Made by a program: the position numbers and the translations under genes
From: Vagococcus salmoninarum
Lineage (GTDB): Bacteria > Bacillota > Bacilli > Lactobacillales > Vagococcaceae
Assembly (NCBI RefSeq): GCF_003987495.1
Contig: NZ_NGJU01000022.1
Location: forward strand, 1 to 61,285
Direction: 5' to 3'
DNA length: 61,285 nucleotides
Shown here: positions 45,232-53,988 of the stretch, in pieces
Layout of the letters: each line of letters begins with the position of its first letter
How positions within the stretch are numbered: the first letter of the stretch is position 1
Notes under the pieces: model-generated
Database searches by the model: none
Told to the model about the DNA's origin: nothing
Seen by the model: only the letters and a program-made list of their open reading frames with translations

Positions 45232-46674
45232 TTAAAGGGATAATAAATTTAAATTGATGGCGATACCTAAACCAATCCCAGTAATAACGACTAGTAAGCC
45301 AAGAATTAAAAGCATATTTCCGAGACTACTGCCACCTGAATGACGGCGACCTTGACGTGGTGGTTTAACAAAAGTTGCGATGACACTTAAAGCGATCCCT
45401 ATAATTGTTAGTAAAATTGGCACTAAATAATTTTTGTTTTTGCTGCCTTTGCCAGGCTTAGCTGCTGACTCAGGTTCTTTTTCTTTATCCTTGTTCGTTA
45501 CTTTACCTTTAAAAGGAATCGTGTTTTCAGCAATCTTATCTGACACTTGGGGTAAGTCAGAGACAACAGCAAGCTTATTATCAATTAATTCATAAGTTAC
45601 TTCTTTGTCTTTAGGGACAAAATCGTAAAAATCAGCCTCCAAGGTAATTTTTTGATCATTAATGACTTGTTCCCCTTTGTCGAGGATTTTTTTATATTCG
45701 TAACCAGCAAAACCACGATCTAATAAAGCATTTCCTGTCGGATGACGCTCTTCTTCACCTGCTTGATCGGTCCAATCTCCTACGCCTAAAATAACTTCGA
45801 TTAAGCGTGTGTCTTCCCGTTTAGCCGTTCCAACGAAGCCGAAACCGGCTGAAGGACTAGAACCGGTCTTAATGCCATCAAAGCCTTCGTAAGCATATTT
45901 TTTCCCTGGTAAGGCAAATAAGTAACTCTCAAAAGTCTCTTCTGAGATTTGACCTGGATGAACTGTATGCGTGGCATTTTTAGTAAATTCTAGGACTTGC
46001 GGGTATTTTTTTAATAAATTATAAATTAATATTGAAAGATCGCGAGCAGTTGAAATATTTTCCCCATCGGGATCAATGCCAACAGGATTATAGTAACCTA
46101 AGAATGAGCTACTGGTTGCACCAGTGGCATTGTAATAAACCGTATTACTCATCCCTAACTCTTTCGCTTTAGCATTCATACTATTAATAAAAGCTGCTTC
46201 ATCATTATCAGACGTATGATTAGCTAACATCACTGTTGCCGCATTTGAAGACGGCATAAAGATCAAATACATTAAATCAGAAACGGTATAATCAACTCCG
46301 GCCATCATCTTATTATTGCTTAAACTATAAATTTGCGAAATATTAATGATTGTTTCTGAAGGCTGAAGAGCTGTCTCTAAAGTATATTTGCCTTGCTCCA
46401 TCGCTTCAAAAGCTAAGTAAGCTGTCATGACTTTTGATAAACTGGCAATACTCATTTGCTCGTCAGAATTATCATCCCAGATGACTTTACCAGTCTGGGA
46501 ATCAATGACAATAGACGCTTTTGGACGATAACTTTCAGCTACAGTGTAGCCTTCTGCTGCCGTAATTTCCATAATATCTTCTGCGGCGTTAACTGCTAAC
46601 GAGCCACTTACTAAACTAACTGCCACTAATAAACTGGCAACACTTAATTGTAAACTTTTTTTAATTTTTTTCAT
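45232..46674 (-). CDS. dacA: D-alanyl-D-alanine carboxypeptidase (PBP5-like)
   Basis: Trims the terminal D-Ala of peptidoglycan stem peptides. The 480 residues have a signal peptide (ending VNA-A), the serine penicillin-recognition motifs SLSK (Ser nucleophile), SSN and KTG, and a C-terminal PBP5 beta-domain (about 320-395). A linker (KDKEKEPESAAKPGKGSKN) leads to two C-terminal membrane helices separated by a basic loop (PPRQGRRHSGG), unlike the single amphipathic helix of classic PBP5. The start at 46674 has GGAG six bases upstream. Confidence 0.92.
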   Translation of the reverse strand: MKKIKKSLQLSVASLLVAVSLVSGSLAVNAAEDIMEITAAEGYTVAESYRPKASIVIDSQTGKVIWDDNSDEQMSIASLSKVMTAYLAFEAMEQGKYTLETALQPSETIINISQIYSLSNNKMMAGVDYTVSDLMYLIFMPSSNAATVMLANHTSDNDEAAFINSMNAKAKELGMSNTVYYNATGATSSSFLGYYNPVGIDPDGENISTARDLSILIYNLLKKYPQVLEFTKNATHTVHPGQISEETFESYLFALPGKKYAYEGFDGIKTGSSPSAGFGFVGTAKREDTRLIEVILGVGDWTDQAGEEERHPTGNALLDRGFAGYEYKKILDKGEQVINDQKITLEADFYDFVPKDKEVTYELIDNKLAVVSDLPQVSDKIAENTIPFKGKVTNKDKEKEPESAAKPGKGSKNKNYLVPILLTIIGIALSVIATFVKPPRQGRRHSGGSSLGNMLLILGLLVVITGIGLGIAINLNLLSL

Positions 46675-46703
46675 TATTTTCTCCTGAACATTCATTTAAC
46701 ATT

Positions 46704-48653
46704 TTATTTTTTTGAAAACCATTGGACAATACTTTCTAAACGACTTTTTCGTAAGTTTGGTAAACCCGTCCGTGATAAACCATGACTACTTTGAGGGAAA
46801 GTAATCATTTTTGTTTCGACGCCTTGGCTCTTCATCCCAATATACATTTGTTCCCCTTGTTCTAAAGGACAGCGTAAGTCTTCTTGACCGTGTAGAACTA
46901 GTAAAGGCGTGGTAATGTTTGACAGATGGGCTAGTGGCGACATTTGCCACAATTCAGCCCCTTGCTCTAAGTTTCTTTGAAGTTGATAGTTAACAAAAAA
47001 AGCACCAATATCACTTGTACCATAGAAACTAAGCCAGTTTGAAATAGAACGCTGTGTTACCCCGCGTTTAAAGCGCTGAGTATGGCCGATGATCCAGTTA
47101 GTCATAAAGCCACCATAACTACCGCCCGCAACGTAGAGGGCTTCCGAATCGATTTCTGGGTACTTTGCTAAAAGAGCATCGACTCCTAGCATTAAATCTA
47201 AGTAGTCTTGATTACCATAGTCACCAAGAATGGCCTTCACAAATTCTTGACCATAACCCATCCCACCTCGGGGATTAAGTAACATCACCCCAAAACCATT
47301 AGCACTGTGAACTTGCATTTCATGAAAAAAGCTGGCGCCATAACAGACTTGGGGGCCACCGTGAATGTACAAGATAGCCGGATGTTTTTCCTGAGTCGCA
47401 ACTGGTGCTAAATACCATCCTTGAATTGGCCAATCTTCAGCTCCTTGGTACCAAAATTCCTGTGGCTCGACAATCTCTGTTTGCTGACAGTAGCTAAGAT
47501 TAGGGTTATAACTCTCCTTAATTTCACCTGTTACTAAATCGATTGTCCCTAAAGCGCTAGGTAAAATTGGTGTTGTGTAACAAATAAATAGTTGCTGGTT
47601 ATCAGCATCTAAGCTTAGTTCGGTAATATGAAGAGGTTCGTCAATAAAGAGCTGATTGCCCTGACCTAATTCGCCTTTATATAATTTGAGCCGGCCTTCT
47701 TCAGTAGTCGGAAACAGATAGCTGTGATTAGTTAACCAAATCGGCTGAACGCCTCGAAGGTTTTGCTGGAAATCACCAATAATACTGTCATTCACTTCGA
47801 CATCTAAATCCGTTGTCAAACACCTTAACTCATGTTCCTTAAAATCATAGACATACAGCTTTTGTTGAGTCACAAAGCCATAATTAAAATCGTTACCGAC
47901 TAATAGTAAATGGGTCTCCTCTTGATTCATTTCACAAAAAGCAAAGCTTCCTTTCGGAATACTTGCAGTTAATGAGTAGCGCTCCCCACTTTGGACATCA
48001 CGATAGTACAAAGTTTGACCGTAGCGCCACTCATCCTGCTCATCTAAAGGGTCACTTAAAATCAGAAAACTTTCATCCTTAGCAAGATAGTTTAATTGAA
48101 CAGGATTGGTTGATTCAAGACAGACTTCTCCTTTTTGATCATAAACCCCTAGTTTTTTGATCTGATAAGAAGTATTTCCTGGGATGATGCCGCTGCCATC
48201 TTCTTTGTAGCTCAACTTATCAATTACAGTAACTGTGGGCAAACTATTTTCACTTGTGACTGAGAGAGCTTTTTGGCTAGTGACATAATAGATTTGGCTG
48301 CTATTACTTGTCCAATGAAAGTCCGTTACCCCATTTTTTTCAAAGGTAATTTGACGCTGGGCACCCCCATCAATTGGTATCAGCACAACTTGCATCTGAT
48401 TATTATCTGTATTATTTGATAAATAGCTCAAATACTTCCCATTAGGGGATGTCTTGATCAAACTATTTTTACTGTTTTGATTACTCCATAGTTTTCTTTC
48501 ATTTGTCTTTAACGTCAGACTATAAACAGCACTCAGATAAGTATTCTGCTCAACGTCAATCTTTGTTTCAAGATAAAAATAATGACTATTGCTGACTAGT
48601 GTTTGGGACACCGATTTCAAAACAAATAAATCCTCAATTCCAACTTTGTCCAT
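46704..48653 (-). CDS. S9 family (prolyl oligopeptidase-like) serine peptidase
   Basis: A 649-residue cytoplasmic enzyme (no signal peptide). The N-terminal two-thirds form a beta-propeller, with repeated DFHWTSNSSQIYYV-like blades. The C-terminal alpha/beta hydrolase has nucleophile Ser in VAGGSYGGFMTNW, Asp in GQEDLRCPLEQ and His in FPQSSHGLSRTG. Oxyanion motif YIHGGPQVCYG is present. The start at 48653 has GGAGG seven bases upstream. The dacA ribosome site lies in the following 30 bases, so the two are probably cotranscribed. Native substrate unknown; likely oligopeptides. Confidence 0.92.
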   Translation of the reverse strand: MDKVGIEDLFVLKSVSQTLVSNSHYFYLETKIDVEQNTYLSAVYSLTLKTNERKLWSNQNSKNSLIKTSPNGKYLSYLSNNTDNNQMQVVLIPIDGGAQRQITFEKNGVTDFHWTSNSSQIYYVTSQKALSVTSENSLPTVTVIDKLSYKEDGSGIIPGNTSYQIKKLGVYDQKGEVCLESTNPVQLNYLAKDESFLILSDPLDEQDEWRYGQTLYYRDVQSGERYSLTASIPKGSFAFCEMNQEETHLLLVGNDFNYGFVTQQKLYVYDFKEHELRCLTTDLDVEVNDSIIGDFQQNLRGVQPIWLTNHSYLFPTTEEGRLKLYKGELGQGNQLFIDEPLHITELSLDADNQQLFICYTTPILPSALGTIDLVTGEIKESYNPNLSYCQQTEIVEPQEFWYQGAEDWPIQGWYLAPVATQEKHPAILYIHGGPQVCYGASFFHEMQVHSANGFGVMLLNPRGGMGYGQEFVKAILGDYGNQDYLDLMLGVDALLAKYPEIDSEALYVAGGSYGGFMTNWIIGHTQRFKRGVTQRSISNWLSFYGTSDIGAFFVNYQLQRNLEQGAELWQMSPLAHLSNITTPLLVLHGQEDLRCPLEQGEQMYIGMKSQGVETKMITFPQSSHGLSRTGLPNLRKSRLESIVQWFSKK

Positions 48654-48758
48654 TCTCATCCCTCCATTCTAATATACTAGTTCAAATACTTTAAGTAATT
48701 ATCTCGTTTATTCAAACTTTTAGCAAGGGCTTTTTCCAATACTGACAAGAATGTAATG

Positions 48759-48788
48759 AAAAAAACTGTCCCGTAAGACAGTTTTTTC
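48759..48788. terminator. Terminator after the 227-residue membrane protein gene
   Basis: GAAAAAACTGTC / GACAGTTTTTTC, 12 pairs with a six-base loop and T-runs on both strands. Confidence 0.92.
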
Positions 48789-48795
48789 AACATTC

Positions 48796-49479
48796 TTATT
48801 GGTCAGTCGTTTCTGAGTTTTTTAACTCATCAATGACTTCTTCTTCTTCTAATTTTTTCTTTTCCGCTGCCGCTTGCTTTTCAGCTTCTTCACGAGCTAG
48901 ACGTTCTGCCTCAAGTTTCATGACTTCGGAGTTACTCGGTCGCAACAAGCTATTTAAATGATCCACTAAATACAATTCAACTTCTTTTTGAGAGTCTAAA
49001 TTGATTCGTTGAACTTCTTTTTTGTTTTGAAAATAAATTAAGGTCAAACCACTTTCTAGCTTGTAAAAATCTCGCGTTTTCTTTTTATCATAAATAATTG
49101 GATACACGTAAACTTTTTCAGGAAACTCAGCCATTTTTTGCTTATCATTCAGGGCTATGACGAACTCTTCGTAATACGGGTCATCTTGATCTACAAGGGC
49201 TACGACGACGTTTTCAGTATTGATAATCGTATCCTCTAACTGGTTATAAGTAATCCCGACAACTTTATCGGTATTAGTGTAGTCCTTAAGGGCTAAAGCA
49301 TCCGTTTGTTTGACTCTAATTTGGGCCTTTGTCTTAGGAATAAAAACGGTTATAAACAAACCGACTAGCACTAGTCCAAGAACCGTTAATGTAACCATTT
49401 CTTTTCGTTCTTTCAGAAATTCAAAGACTTCTTTGCTTCTTTTAATAACAATTGGTTTAATCTTCTCTAATTTATCCAT
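48796..49479 (-). CDS. Membrane-anchored protein of unknown function, possibly thioredoxin-like fold
   Basis: 227 residues: cytoplasmic N-terminal helix, one membrane segment (about 29-48), an outer alpha/beta domain (about 75-170; VVVALVDQDDPYYEEFVIAL, VYVYPIIYD, LTLIYFQNKKEVQRI), and a long charged C-terminal helix rich in Glu, Lys and Ala. The strand-helix order recalls thioredoxin-like bacteriocin-transport-accessory proteins, but there is no CXXC, so redox activity is unlikely. Not recognised with confidence. Divergent from rqcH. Confidence 0.7.
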   Translation of the reverse strand: MDKLEKIKPIVIKRSKEVFEFLKERKEMVTLTVLGLVLVGLFITVFIPKTKAQIRVKQTDALALKDYTNTDKVVGITYNQLEDTIINTENVVVALVDQDDPYYEEFVIALNDKQKMAEFPEKVYVYPIIYDKKKTRDFYKLESGLTLIYFQNKKEVQRINLDSQKEVELYLVDHLNSLLRPSNSEVMKLEAERLAREEAEKQAAAEKKKLEEEEVIDELKNSETTDQ

Positions 49480-49591
49480 TCACTTCACCTTTACTCTGTT
49501 ATAATATTAGTATACTCATTGCTGACTAAAAAGGAAAGGCTTATCATAAAATCCTTAAGACCTTTAAATAAAATCAGCCGATAGAGGGATT

Positions 49592-49621
49592 TTTAACTAG
49601 TAACTTTACTAACTAGTTAAA
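49592..49621. repeat. Perfect 10-bp inverted repeat upstream of rqcH
   Basis: TTTAACTAGT and ACTAGTTAAA are separated by ten bases and end 28 bases before the rqcH start. No T-tract follows, so it is not a terminator. Spacing suits either an operator for a dimer-of-dimers or an mRNA 5' hairpin. Confidence 0.6.
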
Positions 49622-49648
49622 CTATAAAAAAGAAATGAGGAACTTATT

Positions 49649-51349
49649 ATGTCATTCGACGGCGTCTTTACTCGCACAATGATCAATGAATTAGCTGGAA
49701 CCGTGTTGAATGGACGTATTTCAAAAATCCATCAACCTTATGAAAATGAAATTATTTTAGTCATCCGTAACCAAGGAAAAAATCATAAATTATTACTTTC
49801 TGCCCATCCAACTTATGCCCGGATGCAATTAACTGAAATCGAGTATCAAAATCCGCAATCACCACCAAACTTTTGTATGACTATGCGGAAGCATTTAGAA
49901 GGAGCCATTTTAACTAAAATCGAACAAATTGCTAACGACCGGATCATTCATTTTTCTTTTGAAAAACGCAATGAGCTTGGGGACTTGGAAGACATTGTCT
50001 TAACAGTTGAACTGATGGGTCGCCACAGCAACATTATTCTAGTCAATCAACGGACTGGCAAGCTCCTTGATTGTATTAAGCATGTCGGACCTAGTTTAAA
50101 TACTTACCGAACTTTATTACCAGGCGCGGAGTATCTAGCTCCCCCAGCCAATGAAGAGCAAAAAAATCCTTTTACAATTGAACAAGGTCCTTTGTTTGAA
50201 CTATTATCTTTAGCTGATGAACTAACACCAAAATTTTTCCAACAAACATTTCAAGGGTTAGGTTTTGATACCGCTCAAGAAATTAGTTACTTATTAACTA
50301 AAAACCCTCAAGAACGACTAGCGACTTGGCAAGCTTTCTGGAATCGTTTTGACAGTGACCCGGCACCGACTTTAACCATTTCCGGAAATAAAAGTTTCTT
50401 TACGCCTCTAAACTACGAGTCATTAGGTACAGATAGTCAGTCTTATGACACTCTCAGCACTTTATTAGATGGCTACTACCAGGGGAAAGCTGAACGGGAG
50501 CGCGTTAAGCAGCAAGCCGGCGAGCTCATTCGCAAAATTGATAATGAGTATCGCAAAGCTAAAAGTAAAATCAAGAAGCTAGAAAAAGCCCTCTTAGACA
50601 CTGAAAATGCCGAAAACTACCGTCAAAAAGGGGAACTTCTAACCACTTTCCTCCATCAAGTTGATCGGGGCTTAAAAAGCATTACTTTGGAAAATTATTA
50701 TGAAGACAATGCGCCAATCCACATTGCTTTAAGAGAGGACTTATCACCGGCGCAAAATGCCCAAAAATATTTTCAAAAGTATTCGAAATTAAAAAATGGC
50801 GTAAAGATCATTCAAGGTCAAATCGCTGTCACTCACAGTGAAATCCTTTATCTAGAATCTGTCCTCTCCCAATTAGACTTGGCTTCGCCAATGGATTTAG
50901 ATGTGATTCGCGAAGAATTAATCGAGGAAGGCTACATTCGCTTTAAACAAAAAGCCGGTAATCGGAAGAAGCTGAAAAAAAGCAAACCTGAAAAATATTT
51001 AGCGACTGATCAGACGACGATTTTAGTTGGTAAAAACAATTTACAAAATGACCAATTGACATTAAAATCTGCCAATAAAAATCATTACTGGTTACACGCC
51101 AAAGACATTCCTGGATCCCATGTAATTATTGAATCAAGTGATCCTAGTGAGGAAACGATTCGTGAAGCTGCCATGTTAGCCGCTTACTTCTCAAAATTCC
51201 GTCTATCTAGCTCAGTCCCTGTTGACTATGTCCAAGTGAAACATGTCAAAAAACCAAATGGCTCTAAGCCTGGTTACGTTATTTACGAACAACAAAAAAC
51301 CCTTTACGTGACACCAGAAGAAGCTTTAGTCTCAGCCTTAAAAGCCTAA
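49649..51349 (+). CDS. rqcH: RqcH/FbpA-type NFACT protein (ribosome-associated quality control)
   Basis: Binds stalled 50S subunits with peptidyl-tRNA and recruits tRNA-Ala to add C-terminal alanine tails. The 566 residues show NFACT-N (1-about 170: MSFDGVFTRTMINELAG, NFCMTMRKHLEGA, ELMGRHSNIILVN), a helix-hairpin-helix part, two long coiled-coil helices (about 270-430) and NFACT-R (about 440-555: LHAKDIPGSHVIIES, VPVDYVQVKHVKKPNGSKPG). Older annotations call it fibronectin-binding protein A. GAGGAA precedes the ATG. Confidence 0.94.
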   Translation: MSFDGVFTRTMINELAGTVLNGRISKIHQPYENEIILVIRNQGKNHKLLLSAHPTYARMQLTEIEYQNPQSPPNFCMTMRKHLEGAILTKIEQIANDRIIHFSFEKRNELGDLEDIVLTVELMGRHSNIILVNQRTGKLLDCIKHVGPSLNTYRTLLPGAEYLAPPANEEQKNPFTIEQGPLFELLSLADELTPKFFQQTFQGLGFDTAQEISYLLTKNPQERLATWQAFWNRFDSDPAPTLTISGNKSFFTPLNYESLGTDSQSYDTLSTLLDGYYQGKAERERVKQQAGELIRKIDNEYRKAKSKIKKLEKALLDTENAENYRQKGELLTTFLHQVDRGLKSITLENYYEDNAPIHIALREDLSPAQNAQKYFQKYSKLKNGVKIIQGQIAVTHSEILYLESVLSQLDLASPMDLDVIREELIEEGYIRFKQKAGNRKKLKKSKPEKYLATDQTTILVGKNNLQNDQLTLKSANKNHYWLHAKDIPGSHVIIESSDPSEETIREAAMLAAYFSKFRLSSSVPVDYVQVKHVKKPNGSKPGYVIYEQQKTLYVTPEEALVSALKA

Positions 51350-51350
51350 T

Positions 51351-51386
51351 AAAAAACCATTTAGGAAATCCCTAAATGGTTTTTTT
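51351..51386. terminator. Bidirectional terminator between rqcH and liaZ
   Basis: AAAAAACCATTTAGG / CCTAAATGGTTTTTT with a five-base loop lies between the convergent genes and reaches the liaZ stop codon. Confidence 0.93.
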
Positions 51387-51744
51387 AGTATTTTTGATCG
51401 TATTTATGATTAAGCACAATTGAATTGACTACTGACATGATGACCGCAACTAACATGGCCGCACCAAAGCTTGAAAAGCCAAAATTAGTCGACCCAACTA
51501 AACTAGAAGTTAAGTTTAACATCACACCATTGATTACAAAACTAAACAATCCAAAAGTTAATAAGGTGATTGGAAAAGATAGTAAGTGTAAAATTGGTTT
51601 GACTAGGGTATTCAAGATTGACAAGACAAAACTTGCTAAAACTGCTACGAATAAACTCTTGACGTGAAGCATATCATTAGGAAGCAACATCGATAACGAA
51701 ACGAATGTCAACGTATTAACAACAAGGCGTTGGAAGTATGACAT
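51385..51744 (-). CDS. liaZ: LiaZ-type small membrane protein (phage-holin-like/YvlD family)
   Basis: 119 residues with four membrane helices of the YvlD/DUF360 family (SILNTLVKPILHLLSFPITLLTFGLFSFVINGVML). In enterococci the third gene of the liaXYZ envelope-stress operon. The start at 51744 shares one base with the liaY stop (TAATG), with GGAG nine bases upstream; a longer in-frame ATG at 51759 lies within liaY. Confidence 0.85.
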   Translation of the reverse strand: MSYFQRLVVNTLTFVSLSMLLPNDMLHVKSLFVAVLASFVLSILNTLVKPILHLLSFPITLLTFGLFSFVINGVMLNLTSSLVGSTNFGFSSFGAAMLVAVIMSVVNSIVLNHKYDQKY

Positions 51745-52076
51745 TAGAAATCGCTCCAATCTTCGTCTTCGACCTTCTCAGCTTCTTTACGTTTCTTGGG
51801 TCCTTTAGTTGGTTGACCATAGTTATGGTAGCTCTGGTAGCTATCCCTTGGATTTTCATACGTGTTGTAGCTTCCGTTGCGGTGATCGCGTTTATCCGAT
51901 GGTAGAACAAACATTAAAATGAAATACAATGGAATTGGTGAACCTGCCCCTAAAAAAACGATTAAGATAAAAATTACTCTTAAAATAGTCGGGTCAATTC
52001 CTAAATATTCCCCTATACCTCCTAATACACCAGAAAAAACGACGTTACTTTTGGATTTCATTAATCTCTTTTTCAT
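51744..52076 (-). CDS. liaY: LiaY, PspC-domain membrane protein
   Basis: 110 residues: an N-terminal PspC domain (KRLMKSKSNVVFSGVLGGIGEYLGIDPTILRVIFIL) with one or two membrane helices, then a hydrophilic Tyr- and charge-rich tail. In E. faecalis LiaY links LiaX signalling to changes in anionic phospholipid position during daptomycin stress (established for that species, inferred here). Follows liaX by 62 bases. Confidence 0.88.
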   Translation of the reverse strand: MKKRLMKSKSNVVFSGVLGGIGEYLGIDPTILRVIFILIVFLGAGSPIPLYFILMFVLPSDKRDHRNGSYNTYENPRDSYQSYHNYGQPTKGPKKRKEAEKVEDEDWSDF

Positions 52077-52138
52077 TTATCTCACCTTCGTCTTAAATAA
52101 AATTAGTTTAGTGGGAGCAAGCTCCCACCCTTAATTGT

Positions 52139-53785
52139 TTATTGATCTGTATCTTTTAAATAAATACTACCTGTCGTTGTACTTAAGCGAACATCAACGG
52201 TTTGCTCTTCATTGTAACGACGGAATTGTAACATTTGATTCGTTTTCTCAGTTTTCTCACGAATGACCTCAAACTCAGTCAGGCGATTTTTAATAGTTCC
52301 AATGCTCGTTTTAACTAAGCCTTCAATTCCAACTTCTTGGGGAATTGCCACTTTAATCGTCCCATTGACCACTTTAGCTTCAATTTTTTTCAAAGATTCC
52401 CCTTGACCAGTAATTTTAATGTCGCCATTAACATTAGAGATATTTGCATTTTCAATGATTGAGTGAATCGTCGCATCGCCATTTACTGATTCCGCTAAGA
52501 AATCCATAATGTGACAGTTAGTAACTTTGACATCACCATTAACACCTTCAACTTCAAGCATTGTTGCAGTTAAATCTTCAAAACTCATGTTGCCATTGGT
52601 ACTCTTAATAAACAAATCTTTCGCTTCTAAGGTTGTAATTGAGACGTCACCATTTAATAGTTTAACAGACATATGATCGTAGACTTTGGCTGGTAAGTAG
52701 AAATGTAAATCAGCTTTAATCCGTTTGTTAGGAATTTGGAATGAAATTTTTTCCTCATCCACGTCGATTTGACTTCTTTCTAAGAACGCTTCAAAAGGTG
52801 TCTCCGCATCCATTTTTCCATATAACTTAATGTCAGCTTCAACTTTTAAGTCAGCTTGATCCCATTGACTGAAAGTGACTTGACCATTGGCTACTTTAAC
52901 ATCAATTAAAGAAGCTGTAATTTCTGGGTAGAAGAACTCATGTTTAAAGCTATTAGTTGTAACGCCTGGGACTTTAATGCTAATGTCTTTCCAATCAACA
53001 TTGTCATTGACTGTCTCTGTGACAGTTTTGATTGTTTCTTTGACAAAACGTCCTAAATGAGTGCCAGCTTCCCCCATCTTACGTCCAAATTGAGTACCAG
53101 CTTCACCCATTTTTTGACCAAAGTCAGTAAATGATTCTTCCCAATCATTCGGAATTTCAAATTTTTTCGACCATTGTTCCCGGTTACTGTCTTTTTGTTC
53201 TTTGCGAATCACTTTTAACTTCTCTTCCAAAGCGGCTTTTTCTTCATTTAAGCCAGCGAGCGAGCCGTTTAAAGCAATCATTTCAGCTTCAATTGTTTGA
53301 CGTTCCACTGCTTTTTCTTCAGCTAACTCATCTAACTCTTCAATTGTGTTAAGAACCATTAACTGCTCTTCTTTTTCTAACAACTCAGAGTAGATACCTT
53401 GAATTTCGACATTGACTTCATCCAATTCTGCTGAGGTTTTATTTGCTTCAGTTGCTAATTCATCTAAGATTTTTTCTAATCGTTGACGATCAGCTTCTTC
53501 ATTATCAGCAAATTTTTCAAAAGCTTCCGCTTCCGCTTCTTCTAAATCGACTGCTGAACCAAATAATTCTTCTTCGTTAAATGGTTGCTCTGGTGTGTCA
53601 CTGATTGAACTTTTATCTTCATCAAAGCTATTTTTAAATACTGGCGCTTTTTTAACGTCTAAGGCCTCTTTTTTAACAATTTTTTCATCTTTCTCAGTTG
53701 CCATGTTTTCTAACAAAACTAATGCTTCCTCAGTTGTGATGATTCCTTGTTTGACTAGTTCGAACACTCTTTCCCGTTCTTTCAT
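52139..53785 (-). CDS. liaX: LiaX, DUF4097-domain envelope-stress protein
   Basis: 548 residues. The first 30 form a short SHOCT-like helical hairpin (KERERVFELVKQGIITTEEALVLL). A long coiled-coil (about 85-200) rich in Glu/Lys follows, then a DUF4097/beta-helix domain (about 275-545) with repeated SVNGDATI-, NVNGDIKI-type turns. There is no signal peptide, which matches enterococcal LiaX, reported to be surface-exposed and released. It senses daptomycin and host antimicrobial peptides there. AGGAGG precedes the ATG. Confidence 0.9.
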   Translation of the reverse strand: MKERERVFELVKQGIITTEEALVLLENMATEKDEKIVKKEALDVKKAPVFKNSFDEDKSSISDTPEQPFNEEELFGSAVDLEEAEAEAFEKFADNEEADRQRLEKILDELATEANKTSAELDEVNVEIQGIYSELLEKEEQLMVLNTIEELDELAEEKAVERQTIEAEMIALNGSLAGLNEEKAALEEKLKVIRKEQKDSNREQWSKKFEIPNDWEESFTDFGQKMGEAGTQFGRKMGEAGTHLGRFVKETIKTVTETVNDNVDWKDISIKVPGVTTNSFKHEFFYPEITASLIDVKVANGQVTFSQWDQADLKVEADIKLYGKMDAETPFEAFLERSQIDVDEEKISFQIPNKRIKADLHFYLPAKVYDHMSVKLLNGDVSITTLEAKDLFIKSTNGNMSFEDLTATMLEVEGVNGDVKVTNCHIMDFLAESVNGDATIHSIIENANISNVNGDIKITGQGESLKKIEAKVVNGTIKVAIPQEVGIEGLVKTSIGTIKNRLTEFEVIREKTEKTNQMLQFRRYNEEQTVDVRLSTTTGSIYLKDTDQ

Positions 53786-53849
53786 AATATTATAGCCTCC
53801 TTAGCTAATTACCTATCATTCTAAAAGAAGTTTCCTTCTTACATTACCT

Positions 53850-53878
53850 ATTATGCCTTGTTTTAACGAAAATGTCAT
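53850..53878 (-). promoter_or_regulatory. liaXYZ promoter
   Basis: On the minus strand ATGACA (53878-53873) and CATAAT (53855-53850) with a 17-base spacer. The -35 is part of a LiaR-box-like palindrome. Confidence 0.7.
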
Positions 53879-53925
53879 AGGACTTAAGATGGATTTATTC
53901 TTCCTTTGTAAGTCTTAGTTTGACT
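53872..53925 (-). promoter_or_regulatory. Two LiaR-box-like palindromes upstream of liaX
   Basis: TAAGTCCTATGACAT (53886-53872) overlaps the -35, and AAGTC-N7-GACTT (53925-53909) lies about 30 bases further upstream. Both resemble the AGTC...GACT dyads bound by LiaR/VraR-type response regulators. Assignment is by pattern only. Confidence 0.55.
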
Positions 53926-53952
53926 TCAGCTCATGAACTTTTTGAAATGATA

Positions 53953-53980
53953 GAAAAAAGACTATCAATTGATAGTCTTT
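53953..53980 (-). terminator. Terminator after the M23 hydrolase gene
   Basis: AAAGACTATC / GATAGTCTTT, ten pairs with a four-base loop, then TTC preceded by the T-run TTTTTT on the minus strand. Confidence 0.92.
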
Positions 53981-53988
53981 CAAAGTCT

